The notes under the pieces are model-generated. The model made no database searches. It worked only from the letters and a program-made list of their open reading frames with translations, and was not told where the DNA came from. Both the position numbers and the translations under genes were made by a program. A stretch of DNA of 64,000 nucleotides from Apteryx mantelli (lineage: Eukaryota > Chordata > Aves > Apterygiformes > Apterygidae), in the NCBI RefSeq assembly GCF_036417845.1, contig NC_089978.1, positions 162,065,962 to 162,129,961 on the forward strand. Direction: 5' to 3'. How positions within the stretch are numbered: the first letter of the stretch is position 1; each line of letters begins with the position of its first letter. Positions 12,330-27,300 of this stretch are shown here, piece by piece.

Positions 12330-15300
12330 TCAGGGGACTTTTAATTTTGTCTGCATGAAACCTAAAGAGGCTTTGTAAGCAAGCAGGTTTCTCTCAGATT
12401 GCTTCAGCTGTACTACTAAACTTTCTTTAGACTGTAAAAACCGAAGCAATTTTTACCATTCAGCCATTTTACCATTAAACCATTCTGTTTATTTTCTTTT
12501 GCCTTGCGCTTGGTGAGACAAACAGATAAATCAGTTTCAGGAAATCCTCCTCCCCTCTCTCCTGCTCCCTTCTGTAACTTTTATTGTCTGTTTTTCCTGA
12601 CTGCTAACCTGAGACGCACTGGGTTATAAACAATTGGACTGGGAAAGGTAAGATTTAGATAAAAATGTCTTTCCCTAAAATTTTTAGAAAACTCACAAAA
12701 ATGCTTCTATTTCCGAAAAACATTTTTTTTTCTGTATAAATAGGCCTATATTTGTGAATGGATTTCTTTTGAGTCATCCTCCAAAGTGGAAGAAACAACT
12801 CATACTTTGAAAACTGGGCTATATGGTGATTATTTGAAGGATTCTTTTCAGGAAAAGAAAGTCTGACACTTTCATTCCAATCAATACAAGAAAGTGGCAA
12901 ACAGAGTTTTATAAAACTGCACCTGTAAAAGCAAAGTTCCACTAATGATACCGAAACAATGTTTCCAGCCTTTTTCTTTCGTTTAGGAAAACTGAGTTTG
13001 CAGACAAAATATTATTGATTGTGGCTTTTTGACAAGTCAGAGTTTATACGCTTAGAAATATGTTCCTGTAGTGGTTAGGTACTGGTGGGTACAAAAAGGG
13101 AAACATTAAATATATCAGTTTACAGCTGCATGAAAATGTAGGCATTTCTCTTTTTTTTTAGAATATTGTATTATTTTTTAAAAGACTACACCTTTTAAGA
13201 TTAATATTTCAAAATCTATGAAATACTGTTAATTTGGATCATGTCTACTTAAAATCTGATGCAGAATTTTTCTTCAAATTTCTCAAAAACCTTCCTTTTC
13301 TCCAAGGCCAGATTTAACCAAACACTTAACTATCTGCTTATATTTAAGTATCTGCCATTCCAAATTAGGGGTAGACGGCTCTTTTTCCATATGCTTCCCA
13401 CTTACCTTTCAAACTTCTTTTTTGGCCTCATGTTGGAGAAATGGTTTCATATCTTTTTTCTTCCTGTCATGATATGCTGACTGAAAACCTGAAAAAATAC
13501 TCATGTATAAATATGAACAAATACTGATCAAATACCTCAAAACATGTCCATGAATTTCATTTAAATAAAAAGTGGAATTAATCCTGGCTGTGTTTTTTTT
13601 CCACTTTCTATTGATAATAATGAACGGGGCAGCAGTGTTTGCAGGAATAATGAATTTTCAGGAAAGAATAAAGAAAATGATCAGGAAGCAAATATGAACT
13701 GCTAACTATGAAACTTGTAAGAGTTTTTAAATCTAGAAAAGGGAGCAGAAAGAAAGGTGTGTGCTTAGGGCAGCTAATCAAAGTTGTTATGTATAAAAAT
13801 ACTCCTCTGCTGATTTCTAGCAAACTACTCTGAAACATCTGATGGTACACTTCTAGCTATTGACTGCCTACCTTCAAGCTCGTGCAGCAAAAGTTTTGGT
13901 CTAACTATTGCTGAGGCTCTGAACCCAATTTTTTTCAAAATTTTCAGCCAATAATCTTGAAAAGCAAATACATTCAGGCAAATCACACTATTTACACATG
14001 GAAAGTGTCTAAATGAGTTATTCAAATGGCTTGCTACAAATTATTCACTCAGCCGGACCATACTACAGCAGCGCTGTTAAAAATGGCAATGCAAGTCACA
14101 AGCTTCATTCTTTATTCTTTATGCAGTCGCCAGGTTCCTTTTATGATGACTATTTTTTTTCTATAAGGGCTGTTACTTTTGTGTGATCTGTTTCCAAGAC
14201 CCAAAGAGTGTATGTCCAGCTTCCTGGACAATTCTCTCTGAGGATCCAGAGCTGAAGCACTTATTTTGGGGTGCACAAGTGTTTGTATTTGTTATTGAAA
14301 GAAAGGGGAAGAGAGTAAGGTAGTGGTCTGAGTGTTCTGATTGGGATCCATTACTTTTTGGCTTTTCTTCTTCCCTTTGTGGTCTCTGACAGGAGATTCA
14401 ACCTCTCTCTGCCTCAGATTTTAGATTTTTGGAAGTACAGTAATGCTGGTGATAACTCTATCAGTAAGACTGAATTGCATTTCTCCCATGAAGCAGAGAA
14501 TAAATCTCCGTTACCTATGAAAAATGTACGGTCCTTCAGAGTACCTCAGATGAATTCTGTGAGACAGTTGTTTATAAAGCTCTCTGAAGATGAAAAGCAG
14601 TTAATATATGTCAAATTACAATAAATTATCCAAATCAAACTGAGCCACTAGAATAAAGATGACCATAAGGTCCATTATACTTTGTGGGCAGAAGGCATCA
14701 GATAACACCCCACAGAAATGTTTAGGTCAGATGGTTATTGCAGACATTTGGCCCTTACAGGGTTATCTGAGAGCCATACCGTGATTTCCAATCCCAGAGA
14801 GAGGGTAGCGAGTGCTGCCTTCTCCACACCAGCCAGGTCAGGGGTTGACCGCCAGGTCAGGTGGCTCCGCCACCTTTCAGCTTCGTTTCCTGCGGGATGT
14901 GGCTCAACGGGAGTCTACCTGAGTGGGCACCGTCCCCTCTGTGGTGCCCTGGGCCTGTCGCTGCTGTCACTGCTGCGACGTGTCCCTTCCCGTGGGAGAC
15001 GCGGGCTGATCTGGTGCACTTTCAGACCGTTCTCTTTTATTTGTTGTTTAGTCTTAATATTCTGCAGTCAGAACCAAACCTGGATTTCGCGAAATTACAT
15101 TCTGGAAAAGACTTCTGTGACTCAGGTCAAGGAGACTAGTTAAAAATCTACATTTTAATGAAACTGTAGTTTGCCCTTTTTTTTTTTTTTTAAGATTGTA
15201 CAGTTCACTCTCTTTAACATGTCTGGAAGTTTTCTTAAAATGTGTCCTGATCAGTCTCAGTGCTGAAGGTTCAAGAGCTAGAATGTCATATGTAGATTAA

Positions 15301-18300
15301 TTTTATTTTAAAGGAAAATTAATTTCTGGATGAAAAGGGAATTCTTTCCGTGGGAAAAGCCTGTCACAGGTTGAACCACTCATAGGAGAGAACATTCTAC
15401 GTTTTGTTTCTCACAGTTTCTGTTGTCATACAAACCTCTTGCATGGTTTTAGCACTTTTAGCACAAGGAAGTAGAAAACAACAAAAAATTTCCCAAATAT
15501 GGTTCAGTGTTTCCTACATGCATCAACAAAGATTTCAAGTGAATGCTACATTTCAAAAGCTTTCTTAAGTTGTTTCTGTCTAGACAAAGGTTTTCTTCAA
15601 AGCTTCCAAAGTGTATCATTATCAGACTTTGAAAGCAGACAATGATCCAACTTGTCACCCTGAGAATTAAAGTTTTAATAAAAATGTTGACCAGAAGAAT
15701 TGTCTCCATGTGGCGTAATTATTATTTACAAAGAAGACGAACACTGATATCCCTAGGCAACCGTGCTACAGCTTTATCAAACTCCTGCACACCAAATGCA
15801 GACACTTTAATCTTTCTATCAAATGTGAAAAAAACGTACATCTGAAGTCTTCCCTCTTCTGCCATTAAATTACAAATCCATTTGCTCCTTGATATTATCA
15901 GCATTTTAAAGATGTGTAATCCTGGCCATGGGATTGCTTTTAATCCTCTAATAGCTATTTAGCTGATTTCTTCAGTAAAAGCTCATCCACACTCCTTTCA
16001 TGTTATATTATCCAGTGTCAATAAATGGCCAAAGAAAACCAGAAGATGCTATAGAAAAGTAATGTTCAGACAGTAAAGCAATCAGGGCCAATTTATGCCT
16101 CTGGAATGAATGAACAGGGAGCATTCACACAAAAATAAAGAATCTTTGTAAACATTTGTCACCAGCATACTAAGGAAGAAGGCAAAAAAGATCCAAAACA
16201 TTTTGAAGAGCATCTCAGGCAGTACCAAGGGGAGAGCCCTGCTGAGGTTAGATGATATCAATCACTGTAGCTTAGCAAGGGCTCTACAAAATATGAATTA
16301 AGCAGGTATACCCTGAGCAGGTACCTCAGTAGTGGTCCTCAGCACATGGTTAAATTGCTATAGAGAGAGTAAGAGAGAGATTTGCCCCAAAGAAACAGAG
16401 AGGAGCAAAGCGGTGAGACTGTAGCAATACTTAGCTCCTACACATGGCTGTCCAGCTGTAGGTCTCAAAGCCCTGTAAAAGCAAGATGAACAACATTATC
16501 AACCTGAAGGTGTGCTTGTAGGTAAAAATCTGTTATAAATGCTCACTTGTACTTCCCACATGATTTTTATATGTTTGTCTACCTCAGTGTCAATATGTCC
16601 ATTGACAGAGCAATAGAAAAATTCTGCTAGATGAGCAAGCCTGCCTTGCTGGGAGAACAAAGTAGAGGAGAGAAGGTGTTTCTAAAGGTGAATTTTTCTC
16701 TCCATACTTCTTTTACACTGAAATTAATGGGGGAATCAAACACAGAGAAGGGCCAGGCGGGGGTGCTGTTTAAATGAGCGCAGATGGCTAAGTGCTTTTG
16801 TTTGCAATTTACAGCAGTTTGCAAGGTGGCACTGCTCAGAAGACACTCCAGAGCTGGCTGAAAACATTATGACTAGAATTCATTTGACTCAACTGAAAAC
16901 ATACTTCTTTTGGGGACTGCTGGCAGTGACCTTGAGCCAAGACCAGGAAATTCAATAGAAACCACTGTGCTCACTTAATGTGTTGTGCAGGAGGCTGTTA
17001 GTGCTTTTCAGGAGTGAAAGGATCACCTTTCTGGCCATCAGACTGTCCTTCTCCCTTCCCACTCATATCTACATTGCACAGGTATTCCTGATGCCTGACT
17101 CTGATGTCTGAAGATATCATAATTAAGAAAAGCAGTTAAAGCATCCTAGCTAATGTGACAACAGCAACATTGACTTCTCAAGTGCCTTCTCTTCCCCCAT
17201 GTGAAAACCCACCATTGCTGACTGGCATACCCAGCACAGCTAGCTGGTGTGTCATGGGCTGGGTCACCCAGAGGTGCTCACATGGCAGTGGGATCACAGA
17301 GAGGCAGATGATGGCAGAGTGGGAGAAGGCTGTTGCTTGGCACTGGGAAGCAGACACTTGCCTAGCTGTGGGGTGGGGAGTGAGATGGGAGCCAGTTATA
17401 CTAACTACCACTCTCCATGGGTGGGATTTGACAGGTCCTGTTTTAACATCCACTGTTTAGTAGCCTTGTCCTGTTGTATCACCTGAAAAATTCTCATTTA
17501 AAAGTCAAGAAATAGGCTTGGGAAAAGACACAAGTTACTGTTTGCAATGATGTAGGACTCAGCTCTGCTAAGGTCTTTCCATGAGGGCTTTACAAGAGCA
17601 ATTCTCTCTCTGAAATCAATTGGTCATTTTTCACTAGATTAAGCCCTAAGTGAAAGGCATCTGGTGGCACATATGTGTTTGGTTATCATATTTATTGCCA
17701 GAACTTGTCCCTCCTTGGCCTGAGCATGCAACATGCACTCAAGTACAGTCAGCAAGAAGGCAGCTACTTGGGAATATATGAAAGCTGTGGATAGCTGCTT
17801 CTACCAATGCCTGGGCTGAGGGTGAGAATAAAGATTCAGAGCTCTAGTCTGACAGTGAGGTCCAACCTCAGAAGACAAACCTTTCCCAGGTTTGCAAACT
17901 GAGTTAAAAAATGAAGTGAATAACAACAAAAACCTAACTCGTAAAGCGATAGCTCAGGTATGTGCACAGGCTGAGTTTATTGGATACACTTCAAAGGAAA
18001 ATCAAAAGAAAAGATTGGTTTAATTGGTTTCCCTTTATTTGTCATGGCTTACATAAGAACCATTCTTCCCTAACAAATATGGTAGCTGCATGCTCTTGAG
18101 CTAGAAATGCTGGGGGAGCCCATGGCTGGGCCCTGGAGCATCGTGCTGTCACTGCACTTTTCCTGTGGAGACCATGAGCCTGTGCAAATGCACTCATGAG
18201 TTCTAAACATTGCAAATCCGAGACAAAGACCATTAGTGATTTTTAGTTCAGTTTCCATTGGAAACAAAGCTTAGATAACACTCTGTGTGAGATCTTAGGT

Positions 18301-21300
18301 CACCAAAAGCTTCTGAATCTCTGACTGATTTTCAAGCAACCCTCACAGGCAGAGGGTCCAAAAATACAAATCAAATTTCTACAATTTTTGTCAAGATAGG
18401 TGCCGGGCAGAGGAGGGAAGCCCAGCTGAGGATTTATGGCTCCAGCTGGTGAGCTGTGGTGCTTGATGCTAGGTCAGCTGAAGATGTCAATGGCCCCAGA
18501 TTACCTTGCTACCCAGCTGCTGGAGGCCACAACCTCTGTGGCAGATGCAGAGATCAGGTAGTGTATCTGCATTTTAGTCACCACCATTCATAACTTGGTA
18601 TTCATGTAGCTTGAGGCTTTTTTCAAGGTCAGTACTCCCATCTGTGAAGTTGGGTGGCTGAAGACTCTGGCTGATTATCACCATTGGCCTGAAGGGGCCA
18701 ATACCCCCATAGCTGGGGTGACAGGGACAGGGAGCAGCCAGCAAGCCCATATTTCCATCTGAGTTCCCTCCCTCTTCCTTGAAAGCTTTGAAGCCAGGCT
18801 TGTTGGACTCACTCTCTCATTTGGGAATGAATCTGTATTTGAAGAAGCCCAAAGAGCTAAATTCGTGTTACTGTGGATCTCAGTTTTTAGCCATTATGCT
18901 TCTACAGGTGCAGGAAAGGAAAAGATTTATTATTATGGGTAATACTTTTTAGTCAGGCTTCCTAGGGAAAAGAAGCTTAGGAGTCCAAACATCTCTGCTA
19001 GTTTCCCCATTGAAAACTTTGGAGCTTCCTTGGCTCCCTTCAGATTTGACAGGAGAAAGAAGTCTCAAAGACATGAAATTTCTCCAAGGTCCATGAAGAT
19101 CAGTGACATCATGGTGGGAAAACACTCCCAATTAGAGTCCTTAGGGAGGAAGAGCTAACACCAAGCTGCCTTTCCAATTTGGCCTGCTCTATGGCCAGTC
19201 AGCCCCTGAGGACCAGCTAGCCCATCCGCAGGCACGCATGCTTTGCACTGATTGTAACACATACTGCTTCTCCCCCAGTCTACTGCGGACAAGGGATGAA
19301 AGTATGTGCATTTTGAGGCAGTTTTGGATTTGTGAGGGGGAAAATGAATAGACTAGGGGAGACTGAAGGGTTGAAAATGTGGGAACAGTTTACTGCAACG
19401 GAGCATGGGAACGTATAGCACAAAGCCAAGCCAAGCCAAGCTTCATTAGTTCTGCTGCTCACAGAGCACCTTTTTATCACTGTGATTTTATCACGATGCT
19501 GTGTGGTTCTGGGCATAAATATAAGATTTTTGTGTTCCAGGGCTGTCAGCCGTCAGCACTGAATCCCAACCAATCTCTTCCATCTGCACTGAGTTCACGA
19601 AGAGAACAAGTAGTTACAAATAAATGGAATTTTCAGGTCTTTTTATGTATTTGCTTTACTGCCAGCATTATACTATATTAGGCTGCTGTCTAGATGGAGC
19701 TCTTTAAATTTAAGAAGCACTGAAGAAGTCACAAACTCTGCAGCAGAGGGTTTATCCCAAGGCAACACTCACACTGAGGTAGATGGTCTATACATCACCA
19801 TATAATAAATATGAACAAATTAGAAACAACACCTTTTGGGGAGGATTAATTCATGTAAACAAAGGACTTAAAGATAACATATTGACAGACAAACCCCATG
19901 GAGATGTAAAAAGGCTGAGAGATTTTGCATAGTAGAAATGCTAATAGGAGCAAGCAGAGCAGTGACTTTCATGGGCGAAGACTTACAGGGAGCAGTAGGC
20001 AGAGCTGGAGTGAGGCATGACTTCTGCCTCCCACCAGCCAGTGTGGATGTCTTCCATCATTTAACCTGCATTTCTCCTTCCCCCGGTTTATTTATCCTAC
20101 TCCACTTAGAGGGAGGAGTGCTCATGCCCCTGGAGTGCTGGCCTTACATTTTTAGCCTAGGGGTGCCATGAGATTAGGGAAGATTCAGCTTTGTCCCTTG
20201 AGGCATTGCTCACTTCGGCCATCCCTCGTAAGCTTGGCCATGAGCTGCTGCATCTGCGGTCTGTCATGGGGGTCCCGCGGGGCTGATAGTAGCCCCCAAG
20301 CATGAGTTGCTCCCCAGCCACAGGCGGGATGTGCTTTGGCTCCTGTGGCTCCTGCAAGGCTCAGCTGGACGCTGCTGGCCCGGCTCCAAAGGGTGCACCT
20401 CAGGCACAGCACTTGGTCCTGAGAGGACTTTTTGGGAACATGCATGTCCAGCAGAGAAGATAACAGGAGCCTAGCACCATGACAAGAGATGTGACAAGGA
20501 GCCTGGGATATGGACAAGAGGCCAAGCACGACAGATATGTCTCTTAAATGAGGAGTTGCAGCACTGGCACCAGTTTTCCTCCCTCCTCTTCCTCTGTCCC
20601 TCACCTCGAGAGTTAGGAGTGCTCCTGGAAAGCAGGGGGATGTTGTGCTGGGCATCACACGGGAAAAGGAAAGTGCTGGCTCTGTGAACATGGCAAGGAA
20701 ACAAGGAGCAGTGTCTGTAGCACTGGCAGGATCTCAGGCCACCTTTGGGCACGCAACCCAAAGCAGAAACAAATCCATTAGAAAGAGGAATCAAAGGACT
20801 CTAGGCTAAGCGTGCTCTTCTGATTGTGATGGAAAGATTTTCCAAACCCAGGACTATAAGAAGAGCTGTTCCCTGCTGTTAGTGTTTTTCAACGGGTGGA
20901 TATAGGTTTACATCATGATAGTAATGCCCATTTCTTTCCATTTTGCCAGTCCCCATAGTTCTCTCTTCCCTCCAGTCTGCACCTACAGCTCTGGCTACTG
21001 CTAAAGGGGCACAGGTAGAGGGACATGTCCTGACTGTGTATTTCATGTGCTTCTCATAGCATCCCCTGATTTTAGTGTCCCTCCTTGCTTACACCTCTCT
21101 GCTGTTGATCACACTAACTGCTGCCTTTGATGAAGTTGGACATGTCTCCCTGCAGCTGGGCTGGAGGTGGGCAGGGAGTTGTTTCATAAGCAAAATTAAA
21201 ATAAAAAAACTAACAATAAAAAAAGCAATATAATTCTACCACCAGCCATTGCACAAAGATGTCTGAAACCACAGCATTTGCATGACAGTGTGTCTGTCTG

Positions 21301-24300
21301 CCAGCACCTCAAACATCCTGTCTCAAATACCTACCATCACCTCTCATTCATCTTTTCTTGTTAATCATTGCAAAATACCTCCAAGGGTATTTCTTATCAA
21401 AGTGCTGAGCAGTTGTGAGCAGGTTGTGCTCTAGCTGGGGAGCGGAGAGAATGATTACAGTGCTTAGCCCACCTGCTGTCAGGAGGGCCTGGGAGCCTAG
21501 CAATAAACTCGGTTTATTTTACCCCTGTGTTTCCCCCTCTCTCTCCTTAACAGTGTGGCCTTCCTCTCAGGTCTTGCTGAGAACACCAAGAGATCCTGCC
21601 CCATCTCCCTGGAAAATACTGTCTAGATTGCCTTTATACCAGTTCACAGGAGCTGGTTGTAGCTGCGGTGCTGTTAAACCTATCTGGCTGCTTGTCCCTG
21701 GTGTGAGTGGAAGCACAGGACTCTGCTTAGCGCCGGAGTCCCCTTAGCTCATAGATAAATGCCTTTGCATGTTACCCAGCTTTGCCTGCATGGCACTTGC
21801 ATATATGATACTGGATACAGTGAGGATGGTGGGGAGGAAGAGAGCTCTTTGCAGGTAATCTGCTGTATAACCCCAATGGCACCACCAGAGTCCTCTTTGC
21901 CATCAACTCCCTCCTGCTGACTAATGCAAACCATCACTGAAGCCAGGCAAAAAGCCACAAAAGGATCCCCAACCACGTGCTCAGGCCCTGCCCAGTTCCA
22001 TCATCAACCCTACACGCCCAAAAATCTCTCTGTGTGCAAATGAAGGGTGCTGCTTCCCTGCTCAGCCACGAGGCACTGGGGGTCACTGGTCTCAGTGGTG
22101 TGTGTGTGTGCGTGGTGGACAGCTGCCAGGGCATCAGGCAGGAGCCCCAGCCTTGTGAATAGGCCAAAAGGTTTGGCTGAGGCTGGACGTTCATTGTCTG
22201 TGGTGGACAATGAGGTGGAAAAAACGGGTTCCCCCACTGGAGGCAAGGTGGAGAAGCTAAATCTCAGCCTGGGTCTCAGCAGCAGCCTGATCCTGGAGGC
22301 TGAGCAGCCAAACGTGGCCTTTCCTGGGGCCGATGGCAGAGTCTCCACAGTGGCTTAGGAAATTTGGGGTGCTCCAGATTCAGACATAGATAAGTGCTGT
22401 CCTGTTGCCTTCAAAAGGATTGATTCTCTATGGGGAGCTTACAGCGCTGGCCCTCTGGTCCCACACAGCTAGTGCTCACCCCGCCTACCTGCAGAGCCTC
22501 CGAAATTGGAAGCCGAGTGTCCCCGGGGTCCTTGGGAAGAGAGATAGCTCCTGGGGTCCAGAGAGCTGGACCACCTCCTGCAGGTGCCCATCTCCCTCTG
22601 CATGCGAGGGGCCGGTGCTCAGCCCTGCGGGGGCTGCGGGGAGAGCAGGCCGGGCAGTGCAGAGGAGACGGGGCGCAGGGTCTGCACGGAGGGGGCAGGT
22701 GGCGAAGAGGTTGCCCAAACACAGGGGGGGCTGTGAGCTAAGGGATGGGATGTGGGTCGGGGATGCCAAGGACCAAGCGTGCAGCTCTGCTGCTGACCAC
22801 CTGCACGGCCTTGGGGAGCCATTTGCTTTCTCGTTGCCTTGCCTGTGCTTCCTCTTGCTTCCTTGGGAAGTGCTGCAGGGAAGTAACTGTCTTTCATTTT
22901 ATTTGCGTGGTGCCTTTTGCAAAGGACTCCCTAGACCAGACACAAGCAACAGTCTTACTAGTCGGCAAGGAAAATGGGCCGATTACAAGATTGCAAGAAG
23001 TGGTACCCATGAAGGATCAGCCCGACAGCATTTAAGGGAATTACATTCTGCTTTCCTGAACTCACCTTTTTAGCGTGAGTGGAGTAGGATTGTCCCCTGA
23101 TGCCCACACAGACAGACACTCATACTCTTCCACGCACACCCAGCACGGCTGGGTAGTGTTGCACCACCGTTTCACAGGGGCTATTCCCTGTGCAAGCCAT
23201 GGCTGTACATCCCTACTGGCCTGTTTGGACAGATCAAAGTTGTGTGCATAAAGCATGTCAGCATGGGACGTGTTATACAAATGCGAGGCTTTGTGTCTCC
23301 ATGTGCTGCGTGCTTCATAGCTTTGCATTTTGCAGCAGTATGAAAGCTTCAAAAGTTCCATTATTTTAACAAGCTCATAAAGAATAAGGTTATTAAATGT
23401 TGTTTATAGTACCCTGAGAAGCTCATTCAGTTACCAGCTGGTTCAGTTTTTACTAAGGCGAGTTTCATAAGGGGGCCAAGTCCTATTTGGTTGTGTTATG
23501 GGAGCTTGCATTGAAAGCTCGAGACACTGACAATGTGATCAGCACACAATAGCTGAATTACTCTGTAGTAAGGGTGGTCAACATCAAATCAAAGATTAAT
23601 GAAATATGTTGGTTTTGTAATTGAAAAAAAAGTCCCATGTAAACATTTCTAAATTTATTTCTGATAAAAAATTGTTTTTTTCCACAAATGTTACTGGAAT
23701 TTTATTGAGGTCATTGTCTTAAAGAACACATTTCATATTTGCACCTTCTTTGTAAAAAGTCACAATTTAAGTCATTTTATCACCTAATAGTTGCCACAGA
23801 ATTAATAAAGTTATTGCATATCTGGAATAATGGGCATCAGAACCTGTAGCTGGGCAGGAGATGGTTGTGTTAAGCAAGGATTATGTGGCAGCAAAATGGC
23901 CAGCAAGCTGTAGTGTGGCCCAACCACTTGCAAACAGCAGCTGAACAAGAACAGTTGGAACAAAAGGATTTAGGTTGTCTGAGTAAAGAGAGAAGCCTGC
24001 TGAGGTGCCAGGAAAGGACCCTAAGGTTTCATCCATTTTGACCTGAGTTTAGACTACTGGGAGGGTGGCACTAAGACCAAATTCATTGTCTCATGGATTT
24101 TTTTCCAAGAAGGAAGTCTAAAGTGGGGTCTCTGGCCAGGCTTTCATGTGCTGAAGCACAGGGTAAGAAGACAACGATCACCTCCAGGAAAGTTACTCGT
24201 GAATTTTTTTCATGGTTCTTAATTGCAGGAGGCAAAGTAAGAGTTTAAGAATCAAGTCTGGCATGCAAATGTGGGCAGATATACATGCAGCAAAAGTCAC

Positions 24301-27300
24301 AGAGTACCTACTATAGTACCTCCAAGGGCTAGGAGCTGGGAGCTTTCAAGCATGGGGCAGGGCAGAAGGTCATCTGGTATTAATGCCTGATATAAAGTGT
24401 CACTAAAGCATGACAACAGAAGCAGCAACCTGTGTCCAGGAATCATCAGGATGGTATATTTTATTTTGTAACTAAAATCTAGTTTTAGGGATAAGAAAAT
24501 GTTCCAAAATATTTCCAAAGCCATTTTTAGTGTAAAAGAATACAATAGAAAATATTGTAAAAATGAATTTATATTGAACCCTGCCTGCAAAACAGAGACA
24601 GCTTTGATTTTATTCTCTTCCTGAAAGCATTTCCCTGTTTTCAGCTAGTCCTAATTTTTAATACTGAGAACAAAGGCCCAAGCTTATGCTTAAATATTGA
24701 TAGTGACTTGATTGCAATGATTAGGAAAGTGACTTGCAGCTTAAACAGATCTGAAAGTTTAAGACATGCAGACACCAAGAAAAGTGTGAATGGAAAACTG
24801 TTGGACTTATAAATTACTTGAGGAAGTTTAAGGAAAGGTGATTTGTAGGGCTGAGTGAAAAAGCTGAAAAGCTTTGGAGAATCAGAGGGATCCCTGGAAG
24901 ATTAGATATTTACTTTTTTCTGAGACTCCTTGGGATGGAACTCTTCAGAGAATAGGTTTTATAGCGAAATTTCCAGTACATCTTGGTTTCAGCCTGGTCA
25001 TAAATACTGAGAAAATTACAACATAGGCACTTCAAAAGTAAAATGTGTGTATAGGACTGGCTATAGGACAGGACTAGAAGTATATTCTGCCTGGCACATT
25101 GTGGATGTGAGACAACACCTATATGGTTAAATCATATTCCTTCTTTTCTGTTTTTCTCCTAGATTCAATAGGACAAATTCATGCCCTCATGAAAGATCTG
25201 GCAGCTCCCTCCAAGTCCTGAACCTTATCCAAGTGATAATTATATCTGTTTGAAATTCCAGGAGCTGAGAACTAGCCTCCAGCAACCCAACAAAGGTTTC
25301 TCCAGTGTTCTGAGGAAATGATGCCGACTCTTCCCTTCTCTCTGTCTACCTCCTGCTGAAATGTATTTGCAGTTTCCTGAAGCCTTTTAGGCTTTCAAGA
25401 GATCTGGTGGAACTAGACTTAATATCTCATGGAGTATCATCACATACAAAGGCAAAGAAACATCCCCACGGGCATAGTTAATGCAGACAAACCTTAATAA
25501 CTTTTTTTTTTCTCCAGTTGCAAATGTATAATTAATCTCAGATCAAATTTACATGTTTGATCTGCTTCTTTTAGGCATTAGGCTTTAGAAGTCTTTGAAG
25601 AAAAGGGAAGATCCTGTGATTTGATCCGGAGTGCCTAGGATATGCTCAGTATTTATGTGGGCAAATCCTGTGCGCCCAGTGCTGGATGGGTGCTGAGGGC
25701 ACAGGGGAAGGGACGGGAGCCTGCACTTCCCCAGCTGGGCTGGCTTAGCTCAATGGCTGAAATAGGTCCGCGTAATGATAATCCAGCAGCTGCTAGGCCA
25801 GCCCAGTTTTAAAAACCATCAAGATGGAGATATGGAAATTAATATCTCTGAATGATGGAAAAGAGTCTGATTCATCTCCTGCTTGTACTAGTGAAGGTCT
25901 GTTCATTGGATTTAGGTGGTGTCTCTAAAACACTCTTTATGGTGATTGTGATGGTTGATCAGTCCCTCCTGACCTTTCACTGTGTAGAGTACAAATCTTC
26001 CACCCTTTCATAGTCACAGTAAAACCTCCCTCAAAACAACTTCCTTGACAGAGCCTTGTAGCAACACCTACTGCAAACTCCCATGAAATTCAACTAATTA
26101 AAACCTGAAATTGATGTACTAAGTATTTCAACTGTTTCCTCAATCTGTCTGAAGCCAAAGAGAAAGCAAAGTGTAGATCCTTCTGGTCTGGGAAAAGCAG
26201 GGGAAGAATTCCTCCTTTTTTCCTTACCCTGAGCATCTGTAACATACCCCACTTCTTTACAGGTTTGTGGCTGGACAAACATTGTCTCTTCGCTTGGAAA
26301 CGTGAAATGGAAAAGCAGAAGACAAGATCAAAGCCTGCTCCCCAGCAGGAAAGGCAGGGCTCACTGAAGGGCAATACCTCTACTGCATCGTCCAGTAGTC
26401 ATTCAGAGCCATGGCTTTTGGAAAAGGCTTGCTTCATTAGCTGTCCAAAGTCAGACTGATCAGCTCCACATAGTATGAGCATCTGCGCAACAACCCACCA
26501 TTCTGAGAGAATTCTCATGATGCCTTGCCATGCCTTCCTCCCTGACCACTCTCCGCCTCCTCCACCAGATTTGAGTCTCCTATGCTAACCAGGATGTGCC
26601 TGCAGCTGGAGCAGTGGCAGATCTCCCAGCGGGGCTATGGTTCCTGGGCACAGCTTGGTGTGGGGCCTGGGGCAAGAGGAAGAGGAAGTGCTGCAGGTGA
26701 GCCGTGCGGGCATCTGTGGGCTGGTGGTGGAAACCTGAGCGGAGGTTTCCTGCCAGCTCTGTCAGCCTTTTGCAGACATGAGCAGCAGCAGGAGCTAATT
26801 CTCCTGCAAACAAAACCTCCAAGTTCTCTCTCCATAATTTAAAAGAAAAGAAAAGAAAGGAGTAAAGATGAAAACGTATCCACTTCAAAAAGGGAAATTT
26901 CCATTTGAAGTACTGAGAATTCAAAGCCATGTTCAAGTCAAATCCTCCCCAGCAGCAGCATTTTTTTTCCTCAGTAGTGTGTATCAATTTCTTTTGACAA
27001 CAGTTTCATGGCTTGAGGATAAATAAGCCCAACTTCATTGGTATTATATTTTACAACTACAGACAGACCATGGAGATTAAAATTCTTTGGATGAGTCACC
27101 AAAGAAGGGGGAGGTGGGACTGTTGAAAAGCCAGTGTTGTGAAACAGGGATTGAACACAAAACAAACAGAATTTAGCCTTTCATCCACAATGCCATGGAG
27201 ACTGGAATTTCCCTAGCGCTAGGAGAAAGGCAAACGCATGAGGTGGGTGATGAAGGCAGAGGGAAGGAGGTGCAGGCATGAAGGGTCACACCACTGCAGG

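Noticed and set aside
22405-23073. A 222-codon plus-strand open frame in a GC-rich patch
   Set aside because: Several other long frames overlap it on both strands, there is no conserved domain and no splice or promoter context. It looks like a compositional effect.
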